A stretch of DNA of 64,000 nt from Pycnopodia helianthoides (taxonomy: Eukaryota; Echinodermata; Asteroidea; Forcipulatida; Asteriidae). Positions 34,501-45,849 of the stretch are shown piece after piece. Made by a program: the position numbers and the translations under genes. The first letter of the stretch is position 1, and each line of letters starts with the position of its first letter. The notes under the pieces were generated by a model that saw only the letters and a program-made list of their open reading frames with translations, was not told the DNA's origin and did no database searches. The stretch is taken from NCBI GenBank assembly GCA_032158295.1, contig CM063250.1:9473001-9537000 (forward strand), in the 5' to 3' direction.

Positions 34501-37500
34501 CTCATTTAAAGTGTTCCATACAAAGCTTAACTACTTTGTAAATCTGCTCTGGATCTAGAGCTGGGTTTGGTGTGAATCCAGTCTCCAATTCTCAGTTGGA
34601 AAGGAAAGAATGCCTATCCAACAACCCCCGAGTTTAAACTTCTTGTGACTCAAATTCCCCTCCTTAAAGTCTGCAAACTGAACCCAACCCAAATGTCAAC
34701 TCTCCTTTTGTGTGGTTGGACTTATTTAAGATGAGGTTAATAATTGAGAGCATCTTTTCAAAAACAAAAAAAAAATCTTACATTGTCCGCCGGCCACAAA
34801 CTTAACTCCTAGCCACCAGTTGACCATCATGCTGCTGTGATGATACACATGAAGGAATGTCACCTGGTTGTTCTTCTTGCGTAGAATGAAAAACGCTGTG
34901 TCTAATGTCTCAATCACTTTAGAGAAGAAGTACCACCAGCAAACATCAGCCATCTGAGGGAGGGGAAGGGGGATGTAAAAGGAATTTGTTCATTCTGTTA
35001 AAAAATTCTGTCTCTTAAAACAATGTGCGTGCTCTATACATTTGTTTTGGTTCAACCGAAAACTTTTTAAAATCTACCCAGTCAGTTTCCCTTGTGGTTT
35101 ATTACTTGATACGCTATACATTTGGGTACAATGTTGTAACTTCACGAACAGAAAGTATTGCTTAACCAAATTTTTTAGAATAAGCAAATATTTACTTACA
35201 ACCAAAGAGGTCACATAAAATTTCAGCTGGTACAGTGGTAGACTCCCACTTCCTAGCAAACAAATTCTCTGTAGCCATAATGTGTATTATTTTAACAACT
35301 TGGTTCCTCACACAAACAATTTGTTTAATGATAATTCTTCCTTAGAGTGCATCCATCAATTTTTACATTTTCATGATGGAAAAAAGGTGTTGCAAACTGC
35401 TTCAAGCATGATGATAAAAATTTACAATTTTATTGAGTACAGAGGATCTTCATGGTATACATGGTACTTTTAATAGACTTTCAGGCTTTCTAATAACAAT
35501 TTCACTGATTTTCTAAAGGGAAAAAAAATCAAAGTCCTCTGCTTACCAAGCAAAATGATATGTGGTATCAAAACAGAAAGTGGTAATATGGCCTGACACT
35601 TTCACCCTAGCAGAGTCCTCCTCTAAGACTAATTCTAGCCCTTTGAGAAAGACTGCAGTCTTGAATCCGGTGTGCTTGACCCCTCGCTACGACACAGTGC
35701 TTGACCCCTCGGCTACGACACACCAGTCGACTGGTGTGTCGTAGCCGAGGGGTCAAGCACACCGGATTCAAGCTGCGTGTTGTTATTATTTTTATTACTA
35801 TTGATTTGTGACTGGGCCATTATCACTTTTTGCTGGTTATCATCATGATGATAAACTGCTTGCCAGTGTAATACTATTACGAATAAGATGAATATATTAC
35901 CCTTAAACCAAGCACACTGCTTGAATAATCTACTGGCTGGCACTTGTAGCTGTAGTTGGCTTTCCATGAAGTAACACGAAACTGACAACAAAATTTTAAA
36001 TACAAATTTATGTAAGAATGAAGCAGCTGGAAAAAAACATTTGCAGCAAACACAAAGGTCAGAGGAATTTATTCCCGTGAACTTTCTGCAAAAAAAAAAA
36101 AACCAAAGCGTTTTAGTAAAATGAATTACATCGTCCAAAAGAGAGATTTAAATTAATGTTCGGTTGAGACAAAACTCTATTTTCTTTTCTTGTTTGGTTT
36201 TCCACAGATGGGGTTTAAAAAACAAAAAAACTGTGCAAAACCAAAGTAGTCAGGTAGGGACTCAAAACCCAACCCACATGCAAGGCTCCACTTAGAAGCA
36301 GGATTTGAACAGGGGGACGGGTGGGGGGCAGGCATGCCATCTATGAGGGACCATTTGTGACCCGATCGGTCGAATTGAGTATTTATCGACCCCTTAACCC
36401 TCCTACTGTCAGTGACTCTTGGCAACATTTTCCAGTGAGTTGACCAACCATTTGAAACCATTCGACTGCCAAGGTTGTGTACGGTGGCACAACTGTGCAC
36501 AGAACTAACTGTGTACTGTGTACATGCATTCCCTCATGGTATCATATTTCAGGCTAGCATAGTTGATCTATCATTCAAAACCACTTGAATGGTATTGAAT
36601 GGTCAGACAGCAAGAGGGTTTTAATGAGAGTGAGTTGTGCATACCGTGTTAACAAGTAACTCACTGGCTTTCCAGCAATACCATTATTTTTTCCGTAGCT
36701 TATTCCAGTCCAAGTTATCGGGAAATGAAGAAAGTCTACAAGACAAGGCCACTTCCATTTTATTTACGACGTGTTTGTTTAGATACTCGTTTTTAATTAA
36801 CTTTGAAGAGTATTAATTGTATACAAACGTGCTCAAGGAAACGTACTTTTTGTGGATTTATTCATCTTTTCAATTAAAGCTAAGACCACGACAAGAAAGA
36901 TCAAGTTTTATTTAACCTAGTACCACCAAAATCGTGGAATCGTTTTTTGAAGTGTTTTTCATGATTTTCGAATGTGACCAACTTTGGTATGGCGAATTAC
37001 ACGCAATACGTCCTGTCTGACACATTCCTCATTTCGACATATCGGTCACATTTATGAGGGCATATAAGCATTGCTCTGACATTCACATTGAGTTTACTAA
37101 ACAACCTTTAACAAGGCCACAGTCAAATTTGTTTCTGTTTGACATACCTCATAACACATGTAGATAGATAATGCAACCAGGCTGAAATTGTAGACTACCA
37201 GGAAATAGTTCAGTTGGAATGGCTTCCTGTTGGCCATGAGTCTAGGTCCCAACCACACCAACAATAGATAACCAATAATAATGCAGCTAATTGGGAAGGG
37301 GGAACTCATTAGGAGCCAGTCTGCAACTCTTGGATCTGCAAATAATTAAAAGGGAAATCATTAATTTCACCTAAAGATAGGATCATACTTTGGTAATGAC
37401 CCCAAAAATAAGTTGTGTAATTTTTCTGAAAGCCTACTTGTTATAAAAATGGTATTGGAAGTAAGCATCCGGTAAAACAATTTTGTCTGAAGTAGGCCTA

Positions 37501-38610
37501 CTTCCGTTGATTAGAAGTCAATAAAATTTTGGCAAACAAATTTGAATAGTTTGGGGCTGAACAAAGAAAAATTGACTAAATGATTTGAAGCAAGGAAACC
37601 CCGGATTAACGTGCCAGCGCTCTACCAACTGAGCTATCTAGCTCAGATAGATAGCTCAGTTGATAGTCAAGTCATTTTCCCTTGTGGTTTAGTACTTGAC
37701 AACAAATTTGAATTGATGTCCAAAGATTGGCTGCAGGCAACTTTGGGAAATTAACGTAGTGTATGAATTTGATGTTCTTGATGAAAATACCATGACAGTT
37801 TGTTGCTGATTTCTCACCAAGTGGGCACTGTATTCCACTGAAACTTTCACAGGTGACTTTTATTGTATCTTTCTTAAAGAGTATACTGGTTGCACCATGA
37901 AAGAAATTTGCCTCTCCAAGTGTTGCAGCTTCATCCAATTTTTCCCCTCCAGTATTCCGTTTGGTTTTTAAAAGTAAGTTAGATATTGCATTTGGAAAGA
38001 AAGCAATGCAATGCAAATTTTGTCTGATAATGATGTTGGTCAACAATTTAAAGGGGCATTATCGTCATGATAAAAGCAGGCCTGTGGCTGTGCAAGGAAT
38101 TATGTAAGCTCACTCAGTAACTGCTTGCGAGAGCGCCCTCCATAGACATGATACAAAGGGAGGGCGTGCGCGTGCAGTAACTTGGTGAGAGTTCATAATT
38201 CCTTGCACAGCAACAGGCCTGCTTTGAACATAACGATCGTGCCCCTTTAAAAAATACTGCTGTTCAATAGACGTTAATTCTACATCAGGGATAAATAATA
38301 TTTCTTTAAAGTTTTATCCGACATTGATGTGTTTTAAGCACTGTTAACTCAGCACTTTCCAGAATCCTGCGGGAAAAAATCAATATACTCGGGTGGGATT
38401 CAAACCACTACTTGCATTCTAGACCAATCATATCCTAGAACCAGCTTACAATGTAGCTTAATAAAGTGTTTAAACACATAGGTGTAAGGTAAAACACAAA
38501 TAATTATACAAAATGATTTCTGTTGTTTTTCACTTACCACCTTTATCTTGTAGTTGATCATTTAGATTGATCAGCTTTGACTCCAGACCTGACATATACC
38601 CCTGCTCCAT
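28336..38610 (-). CDS. ELOVL7: Very-long-chain fatty acid elongase, ELOVL1/4/7 group, complete coding region
   Basis: ELOVL enzymes condense malonyl-CoA with long-chain acyl-CoA in the ER membrane, the rate-limiting elongation step. Six coding exons (38610-38538, 37335-37148, 35981-35901, 34953-34782, 33398-33271, 28509-28336) join in phase to 271 residues, close to human ELOVL1/7 (279/281). Signatures in order: DWLLMSSP near the start, [21 protein letters not shown] (126-132, KXXEXXD), [16 protein letters not shown] with the HXXHH box at 149-153, [12 protein letters not shown] (179-190) and TQLQLAQ (TXXQXXQ, 210-216). MSSPFP and SIYMCYE are nearest ELOVL7. An acceptor just upstream of the ATG implies a separate 5'-UTR exon. 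The family is certain; the subtype is by eye. The C-terminus lacks a canonical dilysine signal. Confidence 0.95.
28620..29350. other. ELOVL intron 5, no gene seen
   Basis: Mixed-composition sequence without splice-framed open frames, large repeats or recognisable domains. Confidence 0.35.
29353..29478. repeat. Minisatellite, left block
   Basis: Two to three units of the array at 30311-31720 (gcctggttgag-acttataag), separated from it by the insertion at 29483-30310. Confidence 0.75.
29483..30310. mobile_element. Inverted-repeat element inserted in the minisatellite, TTGA duplication
   Basis: Ends aggaacacgttgcc and its complement, flanked by TTGA at 29479-29482 and 30311-30314. Removing it and one TTGA restores a normal unit, cctggttgagtactt. 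It contains a ccgccatttatgggagtcaa palindrome at 30108-30149. Confidence 0.8.
30311..31720. repeat. Minisatellite of about 55-60-bp units in ELOVL intron 5
   Basis: Roughly two dozen imperfect units of gcctggttgagcacttataa then gaagaggggtgtcagacc and aactgaaaagtaaaaagta, in head-to-tail order. Minus-strand open frames across it are repeat translations. Confidence 0.9.
32240..32730 (-). pseudogene. LINE reverse transcriptase C-terminal relic
   Basis: Minus frames read [28 protein letters not shown], then [20 protein letters not shown] and [20 protein letters not shown]. These are standard CR1/RTE-like ORF2 C-terminal motifs (LEYCSHIW, L-RR-V-SL-LFYRY, WNSLP). At least one stop and one frameshift break it. 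Confidence 0.75.
32990..33150. repeat. Tandem repeat of about 30 bp
   Basis: About five units of acatggcaac-gacaattgaaaaac(a). Confidence 0.7.
33271..33398 (-). CDS. ELOVL7: ELOVL coding exon 5
   Basis: Residues 172-214, [20 protein letters not shown] then [23 protein letters not shown]. Acceptor tattttttgcag, donor TTG|gtaagg. The NXXXHXXMYXYY motif is intact. Confidence 0.96.
33884..34201. mobile_element. TTAA-flanked MITE, family B relative, decayed
   Basis: TTAA at both ends. The interior phrase attggtaattgtcaatgacc and aataacaaacctgtgaaag match the 19.5-kb copy. In ELOVL intron 4. Confidence 0.6.
34782..34953 (-). CDS. ELOVL7: ELOVL coding exon 4 (histidine box)
   Basis: Residues 115-171 plus one base, [20 protein letters not shown] to KFVAGGQ. 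Holds KXXEXXD and the metal-binding HVYHH box. Acceptor cccctccctcag, donor CAAT|gtaaga. Confidence 0.97.
35050..35112. mobile_element. SINE tail fragment
   Basis: Matches the tail of the 26938 SINE: cagtcagtttcccttgtggt then ttattacttgatac. No tRNA-like head remains. Confidence 0.5.
35697..35760. repeat. Perfect 64-bp palindrome without spacer
   Basis: Two 32-bp arms meet at gtc|gac with no loop. The outer sequence gaatccggtgtgcttgaccc is repeated on both sides. The arm resembles a tRNA-type gtcaagcac/ggctacgacac word. Lies just before ELOVL exon 3. Confidence 0.9.
35901..35981 (-). CDS. ELOVL7: ELOVL coding exon 3
   Basis: 27 codons, residues 88-114, [20 protein letters not shown] then SSVLGLR. 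This is the conserved luminal GYS-C-VDYS segment. Acceptor ttttgttgtcag, donor AGG|gtaata. It is too short to stand out as an open frame; only family alignment shows it. Confidence 0.9.
37148..37335 (-). CDS. ELOVL7: ELOVL coding exon 2
   Basis: Residues 25-87. The split Gly is followed by [15 protein letters not shown], a hydrophobic helix, [14 protein letters not shown] and a second helix ending SIYMCYE. Acceptor aattatttgcag, donor GAG|gtatgt. Confidence 0.95.
37370..37560. repeat. Dispersed repeat, family C
   Basis: tactttggtaatgacccca, gaaagcctacttgttataaa, ggtattggaagtaagcatc and ttgattagaagtcaataaaa recur at 44110-44240 and, in part, at 14568-14690. Confidence 0.6.
37600..37705 (-). 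mobile_element. tRNA-Asn-derived SINE fragment, minus strand
   Basis: Minus-strand tagctcagttggtagagcgc followed by a GTT anticodon position; then an inverted gatagctcagttgatag and the cccttgtggtttagtacttg tail. Rearranged. Confidence 0.5.
38048..38250. mobile_element. TTAA-flanked inverted-repeat element, family F
   Basis: TTAA on both sides and arms of about 55 bp: aggggcattatcgtcatga, gcaggcctgtggctgtgcaa and aggaattatg, mirrored at the right. Central gcgccctcc-atag word. Confidence 0.85.
38538..38610 (-). CDS. ELOVL7: ELOVL coding exon 1
   Basis: Encodes residues 1-24 plus one base, [20 protein letters not shown] then QDKG. The ATG is in a tatcatcATGG context. Donor GGTG|gtaagt. A ttttcattag acceptor about 15 bases upstream of the ATG suggests the start lies in the second exon of the transcript. 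Confidence 0.85.
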
Positions 38611-38702
38611 GATGATACCTTGCTAATGAAAACACAATTGATGAGTGACAAAACTGTAAGCAGAAAATACAGTAAGTTGTGAATTAGTGTCAATTAGCTT
38701 AA

Positions 38703-38885
38703 ATTATAGGGCCTATAGACCTTATGCACATGACGTCATTTGAGTAGAGGTCAAAAGAAGATATCCCATTGGCTGATCCTGTGTGCCGTGCGTCCATAGC
38801 TGAACGTTTTTCATTGTTTCGTCAGAGTTTACCTCTAAAATGGCGGCTTGATGACGTCAATGCATAGGTCCATTCTACATGTCAA
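38703..38885. mobile_element. Inverted-repeat element, family G
   Basis: gacctta-tgcacatgacgtcat at left and atgacgtcaatgcataggtc at right pair; agaggt and acctct sit inside the arms. Confidence 0.55.
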
Positions 38886-38889
38886 CAAA

Positions 38890-41800
38890 GGTGGCCCTTA
38901 GGCTCGATTTCACGAAAAACTAAGAATCATCATTAAAAGGAAAGCTCTCAATAGTTTAAAATGAGTTGCAATATTGCCATAGTGATTTCGATGGTGACAC
39001 CACACTTTGCTTATCAACTAAAGATCAATACACATCTTAAAATCAAACTTAGCTCTCTGTAAAATGGAGCCCGAGGCTGATTTCACAAAGAGAAGATTGA
39101 TTTTAACTTTGTATCAATGTTAATTGCGATGCAAAGTGTGATGTCACAATACAAATCACTTTCGGAAATATTGACAACTCATTTTAAAAGATGAATCTTA
39201 GTGTTTTTTTAAAGGAGGGTACAACAAAAAAGGTCTCATTTTTTCATTTTTTGTTTTGTCTCTTCTTTTCGAAATAATACCCGGGGCCGATTTTGCAAAG
39301 CACTAAGATTTCTCTTTTAACAAGCAGTAGTGTTCATAGGAATTTAATTAAGGTATCGCAAAGCCTTACAACAGCAATAAAAGAAAGAGCAGCGCTATCA
39401 AGGAAGGTAGGATTGGCAGCTGTTTCCTTTGTGCATGTAGGTTTTTTCTTTTTTACTAGGCCAGCATTAATTGCAAGATTAAATGGTGGGTGATTAATTT
39501 CCAGTATGATCAATGACTGCGGTCCGACCATGGAACTACAGCTACAACGGACCATAAGTTAAACTTTTTAATTTTTTTGTAACAGTTATTTTTTTTTTAA
39601 AATTAGTTAGAGGCCTGACATTTCAGCCCTAGCAAAGTCTTTCTTGAAGGCTAAATGACAACACAACACAACACACATTAAACAGGTTTACTGGTGTAAC
39701 AAAAGCAGTCAAATGCTACTTGACAGCTTTTGTTACACCAGTATGTTGTAATACTACTTTATGTGCGGAGGCACACATGTTGAAGTTGGTAATAAATACT
39801 CCTCCTTATGATCACCTCATGGTGGCAGCAGTACACCGTTTATGTGTGTTGAGTTGCCATTTATCTTTCAAGAAAGACTCTGCCAGGGTCGAAATGTCAG
39901 CATCATAATTTTTGCATTATACCATAGGTCTTTGTTGGTAAAAGCTTGCAAAGACAGCTAATTCTATTTCCCATTTGTTTTTTTTAACACTAAATTACCA
40001 GATGATACAACATCAAATGGGGGGGGGAGAAAGGTCAAACAAGTTTGCAAAATGTTAACCCACGGTTCGTTGTAACCCTCCGACCATCGGGAAGATTGAG
40101 GGTTACTATTATTGTAATATTATACTCACTTGATAGTTTAACCACACAGCAAAGTATAGACCTAACCATGGAGGAAGAAATGTGCATGAAGGGGTAGGTT
40201 GAATGAAGATGGGGAGGAGGGTTGATCTTTTACAGGAAAGTAAGGGTGTGTTATTCAGGTACCGGTACTTGTAGAATTATGAGAACTTTAACCATGGTTT
40301 AATCGTTCAAACCCGTGGCTTACCCATTCAAACCCATGGTTTGAACATCGAAGAAGAAAATGACTAAAGACTCAATTGTCTTTGCGCTCAGATGGCCAGA
40401 TGTGAACACTTGGCTACACTAGTGCCAAATAGTGAGGCCAAGTGTTCAAATTATTGTGACCACTCGTTTAAGGCTACCACGTAGTACCACCAGTGAAATG
40501 TGCAAGGAAGAGGATGAAATTAATTATCGCAGTAGTAATGTGACTGTAAACAGTTTCATTTCATTTGTCGTAGCATGGTGCATGTGGTCGTGTACAGTTT
40601 GGGTAAAATTCCGGAGGCGGCCGCCACTTTAATCGCCCCGAATTAAGAAAATTTTGGGTCTTACCTTCCGGAAGGATGGGAGAAAAATATCCTAAGTATG
40701 AATAGGCCGTTGGAAAAATTGGAAAGGCGTGAAAAATGGGCCGTTACATAATCAATAGACAAATGACATCAGATAATTGCTTGACACAGGCAGACCATGA
40801 ATGATGAAGGGTCCTGCATAAAAGGACAGACAGAATGCCTCCACTCGGACTCTGCTCTCTGTGCCTGTGGTTCCATTATTGATGGTTCCTACGCGATGGC
40901 CAATTAAAAGGCTACAGTACATGTCATTACTCCATAATTTCCGTACATGTTCACCCCCCCCCCCCAGCCCAGCCCAGGTATGACCTACCTCAATGGTTGG
41001 ACTAATCCATCCAGTCAGTGCACTTAGCTGGATAATGGCATCCTATTCCCAACCCCCAACCCCCAGTCCCTGTCCAGCAGCCCAACTAATTTATCTCCAT
41101 GGATAGGCTGAACCATAGAGCTAGGAACACTTGCTGTACGGTCTATGGACGGACCTGTACATTCAGATATTCTCCATTCCCCTTCCTTGTTACCTTGTGG
41201 CCCTCCTCCCGGTCCCCCGTAAATTCCTTCCTCGGTGCTTCAATTCAAAGAAGTACGACGTGTCACTCACCTTTTTATTATATAATATAATTATTTGCCT
41301 GGATGATGCCCTTGGGCCAATGGGTCGTTGACATCAAGGTTGTTCCACTGCACTGCTGCTGCTGAACGTTAGTTTTATGGTTTTAATGTGCTAAAAATAA
41401 GCACTCACGCCGGGCTGCTCCTGCACTACATGCACTATTGCACCCATTGTATTTATGTGATTAACACGGTGCACTCTGCATGCTGGCAACCGTCCCCGTC
41501 GGCAACCGTCCCCGTCGTGCATGCGTGCGTGCTGCCCCCACGAGATCAGTGGCTGCCCCCTGCATCACAATGTGGGCTCACTCTTGGCAGGGCGCCCTGC
41601 CCTTGGACAGTGGTGGCGCTGATCCAGAAGTCTGGATGGTCAGCTGTATTGGGTGGGCGTGTGATTAGTTGATTTCCTGCTGGTTTGGGGTGGGGTGGGG
41701 GGGGGGGGGCAGTTCCCGCACCATCTTTCAGGACCCGTAAGTTGTGGTAGTGCCTGGAATGATGATTATGACCTGTTATGTTTCGCTAATAATTTGATTT

Positions 41801-43160
41801 ATGCAGTGCCCCCCTCCCTAATTTGGAATCTTTGACTTTTTAGGTCACTTATTTATAACCAGAATAAAAGTGTGCAAGTTACACACAGACAATGTATTGT
41901 TTTCACCACCTCAGAAACACTTCAGTTTTAAATACACCCAGCTTAATGATGCACCCCTTGTGTCCCCTGAAATTTTACCCTTGTTTCGTCGCTGGATTTA
42001 CGTGACCAACCACAAGTAAGTGAAGGCGCAGGTAAACTTTTTACGTTGCCACGATTTTTGTTAGAAATTTCTATTGTGCGAAATTCATTTTTGAAAAAAA
42101 TAAAAATAACAAAAAACATCAATTTTATGAATGTGTTGGGGTTGTCTATCCTGAACGACCTTAGGCCTACTGTTGGTTTATGTTAATTGCATTGCGCTGA
42201 CAGTCGTTTTCATAAATGATAGTTAACCGAATCAGGGCCCGAGCTCATGTGTTTATACCACACTGACAAAAATGGGCACTCCCAAATAAAGGACAATATA
42301 GACACTCCTTTTTAATGATGAATGATTGTGGTTTATTTTAAATGAACAACCAACGTGTAAGTTCTGGCCAAGATTATAAATCAATGACAATAACATTGAT
42401 TTGGGGATCAAGGTAATTTATAACAAGCAAACAATTATTAAAAAATAATTCATCCCTTCGTGGACCATCATTCTAATCAGTGTGCTTTGAATGTTTTCTT
42501 TGTTTTGGGTCCAACCAGGGTAGATTTCACCCTATAAATGGCAAGGTGTCAAGTTGTACAATGACTAAAAGGCTGTGAAATAGACCATATTCCTTACACT
42601 TAAACATCAATATTAAAATGGATTAATAGAGAAGGGGCATACTTAGCATGAAATGTTACTACAAATAAAATGTAAGTATTTTTTTATTAAACCAACTGTC
42701 ACAATGAATTTACAACTCTTAAAATAAAATATATAGTTTATACTTCTTTACTTCTTAAAACATAAAATATATGCTTGAAACAACACTAAAACCAGTGCTG
42801 ATGGTGAAAAGAGTGTGCCATAATGATAAGCAACAGCATTGATCTGCAAGCAGACGGGATTGAGGACACGAATTAAACTGGACAACGAGAAGAAGATAAG
42901 GACATCAAGGTTTATTCTTAACTAAAAAGAAAGAAAGAGTCAACACTATAGTTCACTTTTGCCTCAAGACTTGCGAACGGCTAAAAGGTCTTCTTCATCA
43001 TTGCGATTGATATTGCATCAGGCCTGCTTTTGGTATCAACCAATGTTTGTAAAAAGTCTAAAGTATGGCATAATTTAGTGTGTATAGTTACTGACCGGAC
43101 CTACTATTATAGTTCAGGCAAAGGAATGTCAAACTTCTTCCCATGCACTTGACGGGGATT
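38890..43160. other. Upstream of ELOVL, no coding exon seen
   Basis: Holds repeated phrases (gatgaatcttag, also near 60.03 kb), a C12 run at 40956, a G-rich tract at 41690-41710 and a GC-rich stretch at 41450-41660 with a doubled cggcaaccgtccccgt. May contain ELOVL 5'-UTR exons and promoter; none is proven. Confidence 0.4.
40665..40760 (-). other. Possible 5'-UTR exon of ELOVL
   Basis: A strong minus-strand donor CGGAAG|gtaaga ends at 40665 after moderately GC-rich sequence, about 2 kb upstream of the acceptor before the ELOVL ATG. There is no coding signal; the left limit is a guess. Confidence 0.2.
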
Positions 43161-43166
43161 CGCAAG

Positions 43167-43257
43167 TCAGTGTTTGGGACTGCGAGTCAGTGGAAGGCGG
43201 CCCTCTTGCGGTTGGTTGGGAGAAGTAACAAGGCTCCGGACATCTCCTGAACGGCGT
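43167..43257 (-). CDS. Tentative exon 2 of the secreted peptide precursor
   Basis: After an AG at 43259-43258, preceded by a partly pyrimidine-rich tract, the phase fits exon 1. The first base completes Gly67, then Arg-Arg-Ser-Gly-Asp and 24 more residues to TGA at 43167. The join makes DN-Gly-Arg-Arg, an amidation signal plus dibasic site. A stronger acceptor (tttgtgctgcag, exon from 43303) in the same phase would stop after Gly-Ile. The last exon could also lie elsewhere. Confidence 0.35.
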
Positions 43258-43477
43258 CTCAAATTTTTGAAAAGGTGGCACAAAAGGAATGACGTCTCAA
43301 ATTCTGCAGCACAAAAATTGATAAAAGTTAACCGCTTGAAGACAGTTTCTGTATTCTTTGTCAGTGATATGCTCGAAATGTAATCACTGACTCCTCTCCG
43401 CGCCCCTAACCCCAAGTGAAACAACTATTTGGACTTTGCTCCTCGCTCGCTCTGTCCAAACACCTGGGTCCCTTTGG

Positions 43478-43872
43478 TTAAAGGAACATTACAGAATTGG
43501 TAAGAAAAAAACTTGTAACATGTACTTTTTGATCACAGATTTACATAAAACTTACACCGTCTAATGATGATGATAGTAGAAAACATCCCTTGAAATATTT
43601 CTGTCTGAAATGCCATATTTGATGAGAAATGAATAAACTAATTTTCCGATTGGAGTTTATCGCTCAGTGAGCGTTTTATTGCATTTGTTGAATCTATATG
43701 ATTTCATGCAAAATGTGTAATCGGGTTTTCACTATTTTCTCGTGACCCAGATGGCCGATCGATCTCAAACTTCTACAGGTTTGTCAGTTTGTGTATATGG
43801 TGGATTACATAAAGTGTTTACACTGCAAGCAACTGTTTTGTTATCAAAAACCGATTATGTAATGTTCCTTAA
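43478..43872. mobile_element. TTAA-flanked MITE, family A copy 3
   Basis: Same ends and interior as 3434-3830 and 12051-12432, TTAA flanked. It lies in the intron of the tentative peptide precursor gene. Confidence 0.85.
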
Positions 43873-44109
43873 AGTCCTTGGTTTCAATTGGTAGACACTG
43901 CAACCCAACCGATTGCAGTTCTGAGTCAACAATACTTGGTTAAAACGGCGATGATGTTGTTGGTACGTAATTAAAAACAATCATGCAATGCTGTTACACT
44001 TCGCGGTTATGAAAACCCTCCAACATGTATCAACGTGTGTAATTTCAACGAGTTCATTCAAGGTTATATCAAGGTTTTATGCCAGTATCAATTGAAAGTT
44101 CAGTCATTA

Positions 44110-44240
44110 AATGTACTTCCAAGCTTTGGTAATAATCCCGATTTTTTGCGAAAGCCTACTTGTTGTAAAGATGGTAATGGTAGTAAGCACCTTGCGATAT
44201 TATGTCGTCTGAAATGCCCCCGTTGATTAGAAATCAATAA
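44110..44240. repeat. Dispersed repeat, family C copy
   Basis: gaaagcctacttgttgtaaa and gatggtaatggtagtaagca as at 37.4 and 14.6 kb. Confidence 0.55.
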
Positions 44241-44684
44241 AAGTGTGTCGATAATTTGAATCTCCAAAACTCCCCTCAGGGCGAGTTTTAGAGATTAAAA
44301 TGTCCGTGGCGTCTGTTTGCGATGATGCTGCGGCCAGAGACGCGGTTGGCGGCTTGCTGAATCCTTCCGCGTTTAGCAACTAGCGAGATTGGTTTGTGCG
44401 CCGTAATGCTATTCTAAGGCAAAATTTTCCAGAAAGATACAATAAAAACACGTATGACAATTTCAGCTGAATGTAGCATCTGTTTGTTGAGGAAACGCAA
44501 AATATATCTGTTACGTTTTTGATTGAAACACCGGACAGTTTTTTTTCTGTTTTCTCAACAAGTAGACACTTTATTCGGCTTAAACTTTCACATGTGATTT
44601 TTATTGAATTTTTTTCTGGACAATTTCCCCTATAAATCAGCATTACGTTGACAAAAACCAACATAGGACCATATACACTGTAAA

Positions 44685-45030
44685 GGGAATATGTCGTCTT
44701 GACAAAAGCAGGCCTGTGGCTGTACATCGAATTATGAACTCTCATCCAGTTGCAGCACGCACGCTCTCCCTATAGATACGATAAGAGGGCACGCGCGTGC
44801 AGTAATTGGGTAAGTAATTAGTAGATGGATTGCACAAGACGTCATTGACCGCCATCTTTGATGAAAAACAATGGAAACGTGCACGCGTGTACGAGCTGCG
44901 CACAACTCTCGGCCAATGGTATAGCCTTTCACGTGTGCACGTTTCATCAAAGGTGGCGGTCAACGCAAAGGGTCTATTCCATGTACAGCCACATAACTGC
45001 TTTAACCATGACAACACAGCCTCTTTAAAA
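44685..45030. mobile_element. Family F element with nested inverted-repeat insert
   Basis: The outer part matches 38048-38250 (gcaggcctgtggctgtaca, and tgtacagccacataactgc at the right). Inside, 44835-44965 has arms gaccgccatctttgatgaaa and tttcatcaaaggtggcggtc. Confidence 0.65.
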
Positions 45031-45617
45031 TGGACTTACTTTTGTAACAGAAGGCGAAGGTTTAATAGATGTCAAAGTCGGTGTTGCTGAAAGAGATTGA
45101 CAGGAAAAATCTAGTGAATGGTTTTGCACAAAAAGAAAAATGTTTATCTTCCGTCAGAATGGTCTAATAACTTTTACATTCAAACAGCAACTTCAGCTAT
45201 TCAATGGACGAAGTCTTGAAATAATGAGGGGCTTTCTTTCAACTTTTATCTTGAAGTGTACTGTCGACTACGTTTAAGTTTATTTCATTGATAACTTAAA
45301 AAAGCAACAGCAGTTGCCGAAAGATTAGATCTCGTAATTTGTCTTCACTTTTGAAAAAATAATTTGTCAAATACATTTCCTAAACTCTGCAAGTCTCGCG
45401 CGTATTCGAACATTGGGACCCGTTAAAGTGCGCGAGTTTGTTTTCTTCAAGCGTAAAAGCACGTATAGCCTACGTGGGATCAAAGTGGTCCCCAAAAGTG
45501 TTTCAAACACGCGCGAGACTTGCACGGTCTAGCCTACATACAAATAGTAGATTCTTACATGGATGCATAATGGGAAGTAAAAGACAAAATCCCGTCTTGA
45601 TTCAAGACTACACTCAC

Positions 45618-45817
45618 CCATTGTCCCATTCGTCCATTATTTTCTCCAATACCTCCGGTCTAATCGGCCGAAGGATGGGGACCAGTCGTTTTCTGAAGTT
45701 CGACCGGAAGTTTGACCCACCCGGTCTACCTCTCGTCTGCCAGTAGTTCCCTGCTTCTGAGAATGAGCACGTCATCGTGACGACAATCGCAAGAAAAAGG
45801 AAAGCCTTCGAGTTCAT
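45618..45817 (-). CDS. Secreted peptide precursor, exon 1 (signal peptide and candidate bioactive peptide)
   Basis: Family not recognised. The exon follows a strong acceptor (about ten T then cag, 17 bases before ATG), so a 5'-UTR intron is implied. It encodes 66 codons plus two bases and ends at a good donor, GG|gtgagt. Residues 1-22 are a typical signal peptide (hydrophobic core 5-20, cleavage expected after SEA). Residues 23-42 are Gly/Arg rich; Lys43-Arg44 is a dibasic cleavage site. Residues 45-66 (LVPILRPIRPEVLEKI then MDEWDN) form an amphipathic 22-mer directly before the codon split by the donor, which becomes Gly67. This layout is that of a neuropeptide or peptide hormone precursor in the secretory pathway. 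An antimicrobial peptide is another possibility. Confidence 0.7.
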
Positions 45818-45849
45818 TTTGTGACTTGATGATGCTGAAAAAAAAATAC

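Noticed and set aside
35713..36138. 141-residue minus-strand frame
   Set aside because: Overlaps ELOVL exon 3 in another frame and includes the palindrome; only the 27-codon exon is real.
41388..41672. GC-rich plus-strand frames as a gene
   Set aside because: Frames have no recognisable domain; the region is more likely upstream regulatory or UTR sequence, which I could not confirm.
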